Positions 33,503-43,439 of a stretch of DNA of 64,000 bases are shown piece after piece. The stretch's first letter is position 1. Each line of letters starts with the position of its first letter. Under the pieces are notes generated by a model that saw only the letters and a program-made list of their open reading frames with translations, made no database searches and was not told where the DNA came from. Position numbers and translations under genes: made by a program. Source of the DNA: Notamacropus eugenii (Eukaryota > Chordata > Mammalia > Diprotodontia > Macropodidae); assembly GCF_028372415.1 (NCBI RefSeq), contig NC_092875.1, positions 351,746,225 to 351,810,224 of the forward strand, given 5' to 3'.

Positions 33503-33757
33503 GGAAGCTAAATGACCCACTGGATAGAGCATTGGACCTGGAGTCAATAAAACTTGAATTCAAATCCATTCTCAGACTAGCTGTGTGGCCCTGGGGCAAG
33601 TCACTTAAGGTCTGTTTATCTCATTTTCTTCATCTGTAAAATGAGGATAATAACAGCACTTCACAGGGTTGTTGTGAGGATCAAAGAGATAATACATGTA
33701 AAGCTCGTAGCTCAGTGCCTACAACATGGTAAGGACTATATAAATGGTCATTATTAA
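33503..33757 (+). mobile_element. THER-1/MON1-type CORE-SINE
   Basis: 'ggatagagcattggacctgg', 'ggcaagtcacttaaggtctg', 'atctgtaaaatgaggataat', 'agggttgttgtgaggatcaa' and a 3' 'catggtaaggactatataaa' are in order. Full length apart from the first few bases. Its tail runs into the AT-rich island. Confidence 0.9.
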
Positions 33758-33960
33758 ATTTAATTAAGTAAATAAATTTTAATTTAATTTAAATAAATAA
33801 TAAATATAAATAAATAATAATTAAATAATTAAATTAAATATAATTAAATTAATAACAATGAAATAAATAACAAATAATAATTTAAATAAATAAAATTTAA
33901 TTTAAGTAAATAAATTTTAACTTAATTTAAATAAATTAAATTTAATTAATAAATTTATAT
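33758..33960. repeat. AT-rich (AAATAATTT-like) island
   Basis: Nearly pure A/T built from AAATAAAT and AATTTAA words. It probably grew from the A-rich tail of the preceding SINE. Confidence 0.9.
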
Positions 33961-33984
33961 ATACATATGGTTAGTTGGTTGGTT

Positions 33985-34408
33985 GTTGTCCTTTGTCTTC
34001 AAAGAGGACCAAAACGATATCACCATTGTAAAGTGAAATTTCATTGTGTCCAGCTGTGGCTGATCAGACCAATACGAACTCAGAATGCTCTACCACATGG
34101 GTGACGTCTTTTGATTCATGCGTAAATTGGATTTAAGTGAGGCAGAGCTGCATGAAGTTGTCAGCCTCACTCTCTCCTCCTGAGTCATTATATTCCAGTG
34201 GCAGGACAGAGTCAAGATGGCTGGTGATGGCTCAGGATGCAGTGGATGACCTTGGCGTCTTTGGTGTCTAACCAAGCTCTAAGTACTCCACATCACCTGC
34301 TTCATCTGCCTTCATGGCCATTGCAACAAATTGTTCTCATCTGCCCATTGAACCAGGTGAAGTCTTCACATGCTTGGGGTACACACCTCCCTAATTCACC
34401 AATGGATG
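33985..34408 (-). mobile_element. LINE-tailed SINE-like repeat
   Basis: Reading minus, it ends 'atcgttttggtcctctttga' then 'agacaaaggacaacaacc', the same terminus as the LINE ending near 25955. Upstream it carries the 'gaggctgacaacttcatgca' body seen in other copies here. The length of about 420 bp suggests a distinct subtype. It is followed at once by the tRNA-Gly-like sequence. Confidence 0.6.
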
Positions 34409-34480
34409 ATGTTGGTGGTATAGTGGTGAGCATAGCTGCCTTCCAAGCAGTTCACATGGGTTCAATTCCCAGCCAACACA
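34409..34480 (+). tRNA. tRNA-Gly(TCC)-like sequence, probably a pseudogene
   Basis: A 72-base sequence aligns without gaps to the mammalian tRNA-Gly-TCC as I remember it, with about eight differences. Acceptor, D, anticodon and T arms can be drawn; the anticodon loop is CTTCCAA. Mismatches remain at the first acceptor pair (A-C) and the outer T-stem pair (A-G). Five differences are C-to-T or G-to-A at CpG sites, as in a decaying copy. The B box reads GGTTCAATTCC. A TTTT run lies six bases downstream (34487-34490). No CCA is encoded. Likely a dead gene copy or repeat part; a living gene is possible but less likely. Confidence 0.6.
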
Positions 34481-34485
34481 GTGAA

Positions 34486-34685
34486 GTTTTGGGGTATAGG
34501 GTGTGTTCAGGGAGGACCAGTACCTTTGGTGTGATGGCTGCCTAGCCCTTTTCGGGGCAGTTTCCACCTTTGATGTCTACCTGTTCCACCTGACTCTCAC
34601 CTGTGTCTCCAAGAAGCTGCAGCATGTGCAGCAGCCACACGCCGGTAAGCCATTTCGGCAGACAGGCCAAACCAGGTTGAGGGTA
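34486..34685. other. GC-richer segment of unknown family
   Basis: Follows the tRNA-like sequence directly and has unusual CpG content for the area ('cttttcggggcag', 'cacacgccggtaagcc', 'catttcggcag'). It may be the rest of one composite repeat with the tRNA-like part. No protein motif is seen. Confidence 0.35.
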
Positions 34686-35000
34686 CATACATATATTATT
34701 GTAATAAATATATTTATTTATTATAATAATAAATATATAAATAAGTTGATAAATTATTTAAGTTCATATTAAATTATTAATTATTATTTACTCTCATCAA
34801 ATTATTGAGCATTTAATTTATTATATAATTATAATTAATAATATTGTATGTATTAATTATATTAATTAGATAATTATAATTAATTATAAAATAATGGATA
34901 TAATTAATTATAAATATATTATAATATTTAATTATAAGTAAAACATATATTAATTATGTATAATAATTGTTAATAATTATTAAATTTATTATTAAAATCA
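34686..35000. repeat. AT-rich island
   Basis: About 300 bp of ATTATAATTAA-type words with almost no G or C. Confidence 0.9.
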
Positions 35001-35009
35001 TTATCGTTA

Positions 35010-35390
35010 TCTTCATCTGAAAGGTAGAACTAGTACAAGTATAAGAAGTTCATGGAGCTTAAATATAGGTTTTACCTCTGTCACTGTTCTTTCTTATTTG
35101 GAATGCGAACAGATAGATTAGAAACTTTGCTTGTCCATCCTTAGCCAGAGGGGGACAGAAACTTTTTTTTTTATCAGAATGCTGTTTTTCACTTTTCTAA
35201 AACCACCTATGCAGTGTCCTAATTATTGAAGAACATTTTCTTTCTGATTCTTTCCTGAGTGCAACTGGGGAGAAAAGTTTTTGGTGCTTACTAATAGATA
35301 AGGGAAGAACTGACTTCACATGACCCTAAGGGGAAGATTTACTTATATGAAAATGTGCTACTTCTGTAATGGTTCATTTTTCAGCTTTTC
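35010..35390. other. Unassigned
   Basis: No element recognised. Confidence 0.3.
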
Positions 35391-35397
35391 TTGCATA

Positions 35398-35478
35398 TTT
35401 CTCATATACATGTACATATATACACATGTACTTATACACACACATATATATGTATATATACATATATATATATTTATG
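35398..35478. repeat. (TA)/(CA) compound microsatellite
   Basis: Units such as acatatatacacatg and tatatacatatatat. The two overlapping Tyr/Ile-rich frames are artefacts. Confidence 0.9.
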
Positions 35479-35774
35479 TTTATGAGAAAATATACATGTG
35501 TGGTAGAATTTAGAGCTGGCTGTCTCCCCAGGACAATTTTTAACAAAACTGCAATTAAATCTAAATATCTGGGACTTTTCCCCAGGGAACCACAATGTAA
35601 AAAGTACTGGCAGCATTTATGTTCCTTCAGAAACAGTAGAAAGTGAGCTTAGCTCCTAATTAAGAAGAATTAGTTAAAATAAGAAGCTATCAGTTCCTGC
35701 CCCTGGCAACTGCATACTATGTGAATTCCATCTCACCTTGATCATGGGGCCAGCCCCTTCCTTTGTCTTCCTAA

Positions 35775-35930
35775 CAATAACTTAACCCTGTTTGCCTCAT
35801 TTTTCTCATCTGCAAAAAGAGTTGTAGATGGAAATGGCAAACCACTCCAGTGTCTTTGGCAAGAAAATGCCAAATGGGTTCAGACTTGACTGAAACGGCT
35901 AGACACCAACAACAAACCAAGCAACAAACT
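35775..35930 (+). mobile_element. Marsupial tRNA-SINE, 3' half
   Basis: 'aaccctgtttgcctcatttt', 'ggaaatggcaaaccactcca' and the terminus 'ggttcagacttgactgaaac' are followed by CAACAA-type tail repeats. Head lost. The L1 at 35942 landed in its tail. Confidence 0.85.
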
Positions 35931-35941
35931 GGGTAGACAAT
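35923..35941. repeat. Left target-site duplication
   Basis: aacaaactgggtagacaat; matched by 36796-36814. Confidence 0.85.
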
Positions 35942-36795
35942 GATCTAAGTTCATTTGGAAGAATAAATATCAGGAACTTCAAAGAAAGCAGGGGAAAAAA
36001 ACTGTAAAGAAAGCAGATTTACCAGTATCAGACCTTAATTTATATTATAAAGTGAGAGAACAGTTGAAGTATAAAAAGGATAAGTTCAATAATTTTAAAT
36101 TAAAATTTGAAATCTATGTAGCCAATAATATAAGTAATACAGAAAATTGGGGAAAGAAACATTCATGGATATTCCCTCAGATAGGATGTGATTGGGCTGG
36201 AAGATCACTTATGGTGTAAGAAATGATGAGCTGATTGAATTGGAAAAATGTGAAAATACTTGGTCTTATGAAGATGCTACCCACCTTCAGAGAAAGAGAT
36301 AATAGGAGAGAATAAGCATAGTATAGTCTTACATATGTGTCTATGAGTGTCTATGTGTGTGTTTATAGGTACTTATGTATACGTGCATATATACATAAAT
36401 ATGCATATACATACACATACATACATGCATGTGTGTGTTTGTGTATGCTTAATTGTAAACTTTTTAAGATGGTACGGAGAGGGAGGGGAAAAAATAAAGC
36501 AAAAAGTGCATAGAGAATAAAAAAAAAACCAGCCAGGAAGTAAAGAAAAGCTGGGCAATTTTGAAAGCAGTGTGTTTATTACATAGGTTTTTATTATACA
36601 GGTATTTATTATATAGATTTTGTTACATAGAAATTTATTACTTATTATATAAGTTTTCTTGAAATGTAAATTTATTATTTTATATTGAATCTTCTCTTAT
36701 GGTCTCCTGTGTACATGGCAATATTTTTTTTCTTTTCTCAGTTTGTATTTAAGTTTAAAATTAAAAAAAAAATTACAAAAACAAACCCTGGAACA
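35942..36795 (+). mobile_element. 5'-truncated L1 with 19-bp target-site duplications
   Basis: Begins in ORF2 (35945-36065 can be read as 'FIWKNKYQELQRKQGKK' with relatives at 16225-16330). It then jumps to 3' UTR sequence with a TG/TA-rich tract and ends in an A-rich tail near 36760-36795. Flanks carry aacaaactgggtaga(c/t)aat, 19 bp with one difference. This L1 belongs to a 3' UTR type different from that at 17440-17840. Confidence 0.85.
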
Positions 36796-36814
36796 AACAA
36801 ACTGGGTAGATAAT
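36796..36814. repeat. Right target-site duplication
   Basis: aacaaactgggtagataat; one mismatch to 35923-35941. Confidence 0.85.
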
Positions 36815-36989
36815 TACAAAGAGTGAAGAAATCTCTGGCCTTAAAAGACCTTACATTCTATCATCAGGTAAGGTATGCTGCTGCCTAGGGAGTGGTATAG
36901 AAGAGTAGAGAAGGGAGGGATGTCTTAAAATAGCATAATTTATAAATAAATTTATTTATTTAATTTATTTAATATCAGATGATTTTAAT

Positions 36990-37105
36990 GTCTATGATAT
37001 ATGTATATATACATATATATACACAATGATTGTTTTTATATGTACATAGGTATATGTATGTGTTTTTGTATGCATATGATGTATATAGATATATAGAGAG
37101 CTTGC
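36990..37105. repeat. (TA)/(TG) low-complexity tract
   Basis: Interrupted tatata and tatgtatg units. Confidence 0.75.
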
Positions 37106-37159
37106 CTTTTCATAGTACTGAGAAGTTTATAAAGTATTTTATATTTTCTCACATGGAGA

Positions 37160-37325
37160 AGTGATGAGGGCTAATGGAAAGAACACAGCATTTTAAGTTA
37201 TGACTTGTTATTTAAACAAGTTTATTGTCCTTATAACTCTCCTTGCTGCCCATTTGTGTATGGATATGACTAAATGACTTTGAAGTTCCCTCTCAATCTC
37301 ATCTGAGATTCTGTGATGCCTTAGA
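37160..37325 (+). mobile_element. Weak MIR trace
   Basis: 'tggaaagaacacagcatttt' at the start and 'tcatctgagattctgtgatg' at the end suggest a decayed plus-strand MIR. Confidence 0.4.
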
Positions 37326-37349
37326 ACCCTAACAAAATGGGGAGTTAGC

Positions 37350-37610
37350 TTATATACTGGAGAGAGTGAAGGTGGTTGGAGTCAGGAAGTCCTGAGTTCA
37401 AATTTGGCCTCAGACACTTCTTAACCGTATGATACTAAAGTAGTCATTTAACCTCTGTTTGCCTCAGTTTCTTCATATGTAACATAGGGAGAATAATATC
37501 ACCTACCGCTCCATGGCTGTTCTGAGGACCAAATGAGATAATAATTGACAGAGCTTAGCATAGTGCCTGGTAGATACTATTATAAAAATGTTAGCTACTA
37601 TTTATGTTGT
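37350..37610 (+). mobile_element. THER-1/MON1-type CORE-SINE
   Basis: 'ggagtcaggaagtcctgagt', 'tttaacctctgtttgcctca', 'ctccatggctgttctgagga' and the end 'gcatagtgcctggtagatac'. Near full length. Confidence 0.87.
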
Positions 37611-37687
37611 TAGGAACATTCCCTTGTTTCAAATTTTCTCAGCAAAAGTTAATTTTTTTTTTAATGAAGCTACTTGAGTACTAGGGC

Positions 37688-38085
37688 TCCTAGGTGACAC
37701 TGGATAGAGTGCCTGGCCTCAATTCAGGCAGACTCTTCTTCCTGAGTTCAAATTTGACCTCAGACACTTACTAGCTGTGTAACAATCCTGGGCAAGTTAC
37801 TTGACCTTGCTTGTCTCAGTTTCCTTATCTGTAAAATAATAAACTACTCAATATCCTTTTTTTGTTTATTTATTTTTAGCTTTGAATATTCACTTCCATA
37901 AGTTTTAAACTTTCTCCCCCTCTCTCCTCTCTCCTCTCCCTAAGATAGAATGCAATCTGATATAGACTCTACATATAAATTCCTATTAAACATATTTTTG
38001 CATTAGTCATGTAGTATAGAAGAATTAGAATGAATGCACTCCAGTATTTTTCTTAAGAAAACTCCAAATGGGTTTTTTGCGAGGC
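37688..38085 (+). mobile_element. Marsupial tRNA-SINE split by an L1 3' end
   Basis: The head 'gctcctaggtgacactggat' and core continue to about 37850. The 3' part resumes at about 38037 ('cactccagtatttttcttaa', then 'gaaaactccaaatggg'). The interruption is L1 on the minus strand. Confidence 0.85.
37852..38036 (-). mobile_element. L1 3' end inserted in SINE
   Basis: Complement of the L1 3' terminus ('cacttccataagttttaaac', 'ctctcctctccctaagatag') as at 3890-4050. Very short, 5'-truncated; the poly(A) side faces 37852. Confidence 0.85.
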
Positions 38086-38209
38086 TTTGAAGCATTTTTC
38101 CCAAGCTACTTATGTGTGTGTGTGTGTGATAATGAATCCTGAGACTATCTCTTCCTCCCTGGCCCTTTAAATTTGAATAGATATTATCTCAGGCAAGACC
38201 TCTGAGCAA

Positions 38210-38375
38210 TCATAACAGCAATAGTGGCTAAGATTATAGAGTACTGACTATGAAACAGGTGCTGTGTTAAACACTTGACTATTATAATTACATTTGATCT
38301 TCACTACCAACCTGCATGGTAGGTGATATTCTCATACCCATTTTATATAAGAGAAAACTAAGGTAGACCTAGATT
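38210..38375 (-). mobile_element. MIR/CORE-SINE fragment
   Basis: 'aacaggtgctgtgttaaaca', 'ggtaggtgatattctcatac' and 'cccattttatataagagaaa' in reverse-complement order. It is cut by the L1 piece that follows. Confidence 0.75.
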
Positions 38376-38612
38376 AGGTCACAGCTCCACCAAAAATGAA
38401 TTGGTGTTTCAACTCTCCCACATCTTCTCCAGCATTTATCATCTTCCTGTTTTGTCATGTTAGCCAATCTGATAGGTGTGATGTGGTACCTCAGAGTTGT
38501 TTTGATTTGTATCTCTCTAATCAACAGTGATTTAGAGCATTTTTTTCATATGACTATAGATAGTTTTAATTTCTTCCTCTGAAAACTCTTAATTTCTTCA
38601 TCTTAAAACTCC
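38376..38612 (-). mobile_element. L1 ORF2 C-terminal fragment
   Basis: 'ccacatcttctccagcattt', 'tgttagccaatctgataggt' and 'gatttgtatctctctaatca' are the complement of the L1 region at 16950-17110. Confidence 0.85.
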
Positions 38613-39172
38613 ATCAATTCTTTATGGGTTTACTTGGGTCTGTTTCACTTGGACTCATAGGACCTCATGCAGAAGAGATGTTAAAAGCTGAGGATGTGGA
38701 ATGCCATGCTCTCATAGACAGTGGATCTCAAGTTACTGTCATTTTCCAATCTTGCAACAGATATCTGGGTAAAGTACTTTTAAAGTCCATTTTATATGGC
38801 TTGGAGTTAATGGCTTCAATGATAAAGATTATCCATACCTAGAATACAGTCAGGTAAGGTTAAAATACCCCAGGAAAGTTGTTGGTGCTATCAACTATGA
38901 AAACAAATGAGCCAAAAGTCACAATGGTTTTATACCCACTGATAACTCTGAAAATACCAGAGTTTGCACAGGTTATCACAATTGTACTTAATTCTAAGAA
39001 AGCAAATCAAATCAAATTAAAATAAAACCAAAGAGCTAACAGCAATGATAACCAAAAACTTTCTTTATTCCATTGGAGGAGGGAAACTAGAAACATGTGC
39101 CAGGGCCTCCTCTGGGAGAAGATCCCAATTTACTGAGGTCAGATCTTAATACATACAGCAATGATTGTGTGA

Positions 39173-39175
<3 letters not shown>

Positions 39176-39212
<37 letters not shown>
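39176..39212. repeat. (TG)n microsatellite
   Basis: About 16 TG units. Lies exactly at the tail side of the minus-strand SINE at 39213, so it probably grew from that SINE's CA-type tail. Confidence 0.95.
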
Positions 39213-39213
<1 letters not shown>

Positions 39214-39515
39214 CATCCTTCATTGCTGAAGAAGACCATTCCATCAGAGAAAAAATGACATGACTTGCACTTGACTTTGTTTTGAGCAAGGGCTGTGCAG
39301 GTCACCAGCCTCACTTCTCCTCTAGAGCCATCTGAATCCAGTGACCAGTGTTCTTCAGGATGACTGAGATGACCCAGGATGAGACAATTAGGGTTAAGTG
39401 ACTTGCCCAAGGTCACACAACTAGTGAGTGTCAAGTATCTGAGGTGAGATTTGAACTCAGGTCCTCCTGACTCCTGCACTGGTGCTCTATCCACTTCACC
39501 ACCTAGCTGCCTGAG
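39213..39515 (-). mobile_element. Composite SINE: tRNA head, shared body, LINE-derived tail
   Basis: Reading minus from 39515: tRNA-derived head (ggcagctaggtggtgaagtg, B-box 'gagttcaaatctcacc'), the 'gggcaagtcacttaaccc' core, then the 'ggtcactggattcagatggc' body also found at 24456 and 25233. It ends 'atggtcttcttcagcaatga' and 'aggatgaacacaca'. About 303 bp and essentially complete. A 108-codon minus frame is just its translation. Confidence 0.88.
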
Positions 39516-39907
39516 TGATGATTGTAGCCATTGTGACAATGATGGTCAGCAGCAGCAATAAGTTAAGTCTGATTTGTATCAGGGGTGGGGGGTTTATGTT
39601 TATCTGAGCTCAGAGACTACCTTGTGCTGGTAGGAAACAATTCTGGGATTTTGCTGTGGCAGAGTTCATCCAGTGTGTAAGTGCGAAGGACTGATGTTAT
39701 GCCAAGCTCAGGGCACAGCTTTCTTGCTGGTCCTTAGTTCTGGGAAACCGGGTGTCTCCTAATAATAAAAAGAGAGGGGTGGTTTTGGCATGGGGGTCCT
39801 AACAGTGTCAACAGAATAATAAATGGACACTCTGGTTCCAATGCGTCCAGACTCTCCAACCCTCACTGGAGTGTCAGCACTGATGGGAACTAATTCTAGT
39901 CTTTTCA

Positions 39908-39918
39908 AAATTCTAGCA
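39908..39918. repeat. Left target-site duplication of HAL1
   Basis: aaattctagca, identical to 42501-42511. Confidence 0.85.
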
Positions 39919-40912
39919 AGGGGTTGGAGCCAAGATGGTGGAGTGAAGAGACACACATACTCTAGCTCTTTCCCCACAGTCCATAAAATACTTGTAAAGA
40001 ATGACTCTTAACAAATTCTAGAGCAGCAGAAGCCACAGAACTACAGAGAGGAGGCTATTTCCAGCCCAGGGTGACCTGGAAGGCTGATGGGAAGGGTCTG
40101 TTGCACCAGAAGCATTGTGGCACACAGCCCAGCCTGGGCCATGTGGCACTAGGAGGAGCAGGATAGGAGCAGGCCGCAAGGGTGGAATCCCCTGTAGCAG
40201 TGGTGGTTCTCAGATCCCTCAGGCAACAAAGACACTTCATAGGTCGATGAGAGGGCTTTATCACCTTGGTGACAAGGGAGCAGGGTCCTCCCCTAGCTCT
40301 GGTGGTGGCAGCAGCAGCAGCAGTGGATAGCAGCTGTGGTGGTTTCAGCAGCCAGCAGCCAGCAGCCAGCATCCACTGTTGGAGCCTCAGCTTAAAGCCC
40401 CTGGGGGAATTGAGCAGCTGATCTAAATCTAAACCCTGAGCCAGGCCAGGGAGTAAAGTCCTCTTCCTTGATTGTGCCACCTTGGAGGAACTGAGAACTT
40501 ACAGGTCCCCAGAGTACACAGTACTCTTGACAAAGGACCCAAAAGTCAAGTCACTGGTTGGGAAAATGCCCAAAAAAGGAAAAAAAAATAAGACTATAGA
40601 AAGGTTACTTTCTTTGTGAACAGGCATTTTCTCCCATTCTTTTGAATGAGGAAGAACAATGTTAACTATCAGGGGAAGATATGAAAGTCAAGGCTTCCAC
40701 ATCCATAACCTACAAAATGGATATGCAATGGTCCCAGACCATAGAAAAGCTCAAAAAAGATTTTGAAATCAAGTAAGAGAGGTGGAGGAAAAATTGGGAA
40801 GAGAAATGAGAGAGATGTAAGAAAATCATGAAAAGCACGTCAACATCTTGCTAGAAGGAGACCCCCCAAAAATGCTAAAGAAAATAACACCTTTAAAAAT
40901 AAGATAATTTAA

Positions 40913-41116
40913 TTGGCAAAAGAGGTCCAAAAAGCCAATGAGGAGAAGAATGCTTTAAAAAGCAGAGTTAACCAAATGGAAAAGGAAGTTCAAAAACTCA
41001 CTGAAGAAAATAGTTCTTTAAAAATTAGAATGGAACAGATGGAAGCTAATGATTTGGGGAGAAACCAAGAATTTACAAAGCAAAACCAAAACAATGAAAA
41101 ATGGAAGATAATATGA
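40913..41116 (+). pseudogene. HAL1 ORF1 coiled-coil fragment
   Basis: The longest surviving frame (67 codons) of the HAL1 ORF1. It starts MAKEVQKANEE and consists of Lys/Glu/Leu-rich heptads, the trimerising coiled coil of L1 ORF1 proteins (nucleic-acid-binding chaperones of the retrotransposition complex). The RRM and C-terminal domains that should follow are not intact. Confidence 0.75.
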
Positions 41117-41537
41117 AATATCTCCTTGGAAAAACAATTGACCTGGAAAATAGATCCAGGAGAGACAATTTAAAAATTATGAGACTACCTGAAAGCCATG
41201 ATTTAAAAAGGGATTGAAGGGCTTGGAATATGATATTCCAGAAGACAAAGGAACTAGGATTAAAACCAAGAATCACCTACTCAGAAAAACTGAGTATAAT
41301 CAGGGGAAAAAATGGTTATTCAATGAAATAGAGGACTTTCAAGCATTGATGAAAAGACCAGAACTGAAAAGAAAATGGAACTTTCAAACACAAGAATCAA
41401 GAGAAGCATGAAAAAGTAAACAGGAAAGAAATCACAAGGGACTTACTAAAGTTGGACTGTTTATATTCTTACATGGAAAGAAAATATTTGTAACTCTTGA
41501 AACTTTTATCAGTATCTGGGTAGTTGGAGGGATTATA

Positions 41538-41557
41538 CACACACACATACACACAAA

Positions 41558-41593
<36 letters not shown>

Positions 41594-41655
41594 CATACAT
41601 AGAGAGACTGAGACAGAGACAGAGCGAGACAGAGAGAAACAGAGAGATAGAGGGC
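41538..41655. repeat. (CA)/(TA)/(GA) compound microsatellite in HAL1 3' UTR
   Basis: Runs of CA, then TA, then GAGA/GACA words. Positioned as in related elements, so likely part of the family's UTR rather than a local expansion alone. Confidence 0.9.
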
Positions 41656-42500
41656 ACAGGGTGAATTGAATAGGAAGGGATCATATCTATAAAAAATAAA
41701 ATTAAGGGGTGAGAGGGGAATATATTAGGAAGAGAAAGGGAGAAAAGCAATGGGGCAAATCATCTCTCATAGAAGAGGCAAGAAAAAGCTTCTCCAATGG
41801 AGGGGAAAAGAGGGGAGGTGAGAGGGAAAAAGTGAAGCTTACTGTCATCCCATCTGGCTCAAGGAAGGAATAACATGCACACTCAATTTGGTATGAAAGT
41901 CTATCTTACCCTACTGGGAAGTAGGGGAGAAGGGAATAAGCAGGGAAGGGGCAGGGGGAATGACAGAAGGGAGGGCAAATGGGAGGAGTGAGTAATTAGA
42001 AGTAAAAATGTTTGGGGAGGGACAAGGTCAAAAGAGAGAATAGAATAAATAGGGGGGCAGGATAGGATGGAGGGAAATATAGTTAGTCTTACAAAACATG
42101 ATTATCATGGAAGTCTTTTGCAAAACTACACATATGTAGCCTATATTGAATTGCTTGCCTTCTCAGTGGGGATGGGTGGGGAAGGAGGTAGGAAGAGAGG
42201 TTGGAATTCCAAGTTTTAAGAACAAATGTTGAGAATTTTTTTTTTGCATACAACTGGAAAATAAGAAATACAGGTAATGGGGTATAGAAATTTATTTTGC
42301 CCTACAGGACAAGAGAGAAGATGAGGATAAAGGAAGGGAAGGGTTTTAGAAGGGAGGGCACATTGGTGGAAGGGACAATCAGAATGCAAGGTGTTTTGGG
42401 GTGGGGGGAGGGAAGAGATGGGGAGAAAATTTGGAACTCAAAATTTTGTGGAAATGAATGTTGAAAACTTAAAATAAAAAAAAAACAATAGCACAAAAAG

Positions 42501-42511
42501 AAATTCTAGCA
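42501..42511. repeat. Right target-site duplication of HAL1
   Basis: aaattctagca, immediately after the A-rich end. Confidence 0.85.
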
Positions 42512-43439
42512 GGACACTACAACTGTCAAGGGACCTAATACCTATACATTTTGACCATCCATTCAAACTGTGCAGAAGTTTAAAAGAGCATAAAAGCAAG
42601 AAGTTCCAGAACCAATAAAGCTCCAGTTATTCAACCTCTGAGTAGATGCCAAGGTATTTAAGGTTGAGAACTCCCCAGTTCTACAAGAGTGGACAGATAG
42701 GTTGAGGCTGGAAATCAGCAAGAGAGCAATATCCTCAAAGCATGAGTGGAATGTGAGTTGTGCTCAAAGTGCAACCAACAGAATCCAACTCACTGATTCC
42801 TGACCATCCACAGAAAGATCTTGAAGGAACCTGCTATCTATGATGAAAGATCTCAGAAAATATCTCAAAGGAATGCTGATTAATGGCATCATCACAGAAT
42901 CTAGCAGTCCTTATGCATTTCCTGTGGTATCCAAGAAAAATGGAAAGATACAGGTGTGTGGTCGATTACCAAACTTTGAACAAATTGACTAAAATGAACC
43001 ACTACATTTTGCCCTAGGTGCAAGCTATCCTGGATTGTGTGCTGGGCAGCCATTGGTTTTCAGTCTTGAACCTGAGTAGTCAAAACTACCAGATTCCTAT
43101 GTCTTGGGAAGATAAAAACTGTTTTTATCCATCCAGCTGAGTTACACCAGTTTGACAGACAGGGAACCTTGCTTGTTTATAAAACAGCCTCAGAGAATGG
43201 AGAGTCTTTCAGTATTATTCACTGCAACTACCTGTTGTCCAGCTGAACGTTTTAATGAGCAGATGGAGAGATGATGGACACAACCCTAGGAAAAAAGCTG
43301 AGAAAAAGGGACCGTCTACCAACAATATGTACTTTCTGACCCAGATATGGACCCTGAAAGTGATGGATCCAGTGAAGGAGACTGCATATTTTAGGACAAA
43401 AGCTGTCCAATAGAGCAGTGGCCATGAGAGCAGAGAGGT

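Larger units (their letters stand above)
39919..42500 (+). mobile_element. HAL1 (half-L1): 5' UTR, ORF1 and 3' UTR without ORF2
   Basis: Starts with the L1-type 'ggggttggagccaagatggt' at 39919. A GC-richer 5' UTR follows, then ORF1 from ATG 40565 (MPKKGKK). A coiled coil is readable at 40913-41116 with repeated 'QMEKEVQKLTEENSSLK'-style heptads, and ORF1-like sequence goes on to about 41420. The element then passes directly to a 3' UTR of about 1.07 kb and an A-rich tail at 42470-42490. No endonuclease or RT lies between. ORF1 has early stops, so the copy is dead. 11-bp duplications bracket it. HAL1 elements are known L1 derivatives in several mammals, marsupials included. Confidence 0.85.
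38620..43330 (+). mobile_element. Ty3/gypsy-like LTR retrotransposon pol fossil
   Basis: Parts recognised: a retroviral-type aspartic protease box (Asp-Ser-Gly within a hydrophobic context) near 38715-38745, and reverse-transcriptase-like sequence around 42880-43100 with the order of motifs used by Ty3/gypsy elements. A composite SINE (39213-39515) and a HAL1 (39919-42500) sit inside it, so it is older than both. Segments 38840-39175, 39530-39907 and 42512-42870 probably belong to it. It is broken in many places. LTRs were not found. Confidence 0.6.

Noticed and set aside
40055-40480. 141-codon minus frame with Ala/Thr-rich middle
   Set aside because: Lies antisense to the HAL1 5' UTR; a GCT/GCA repeat gives the Ala run.
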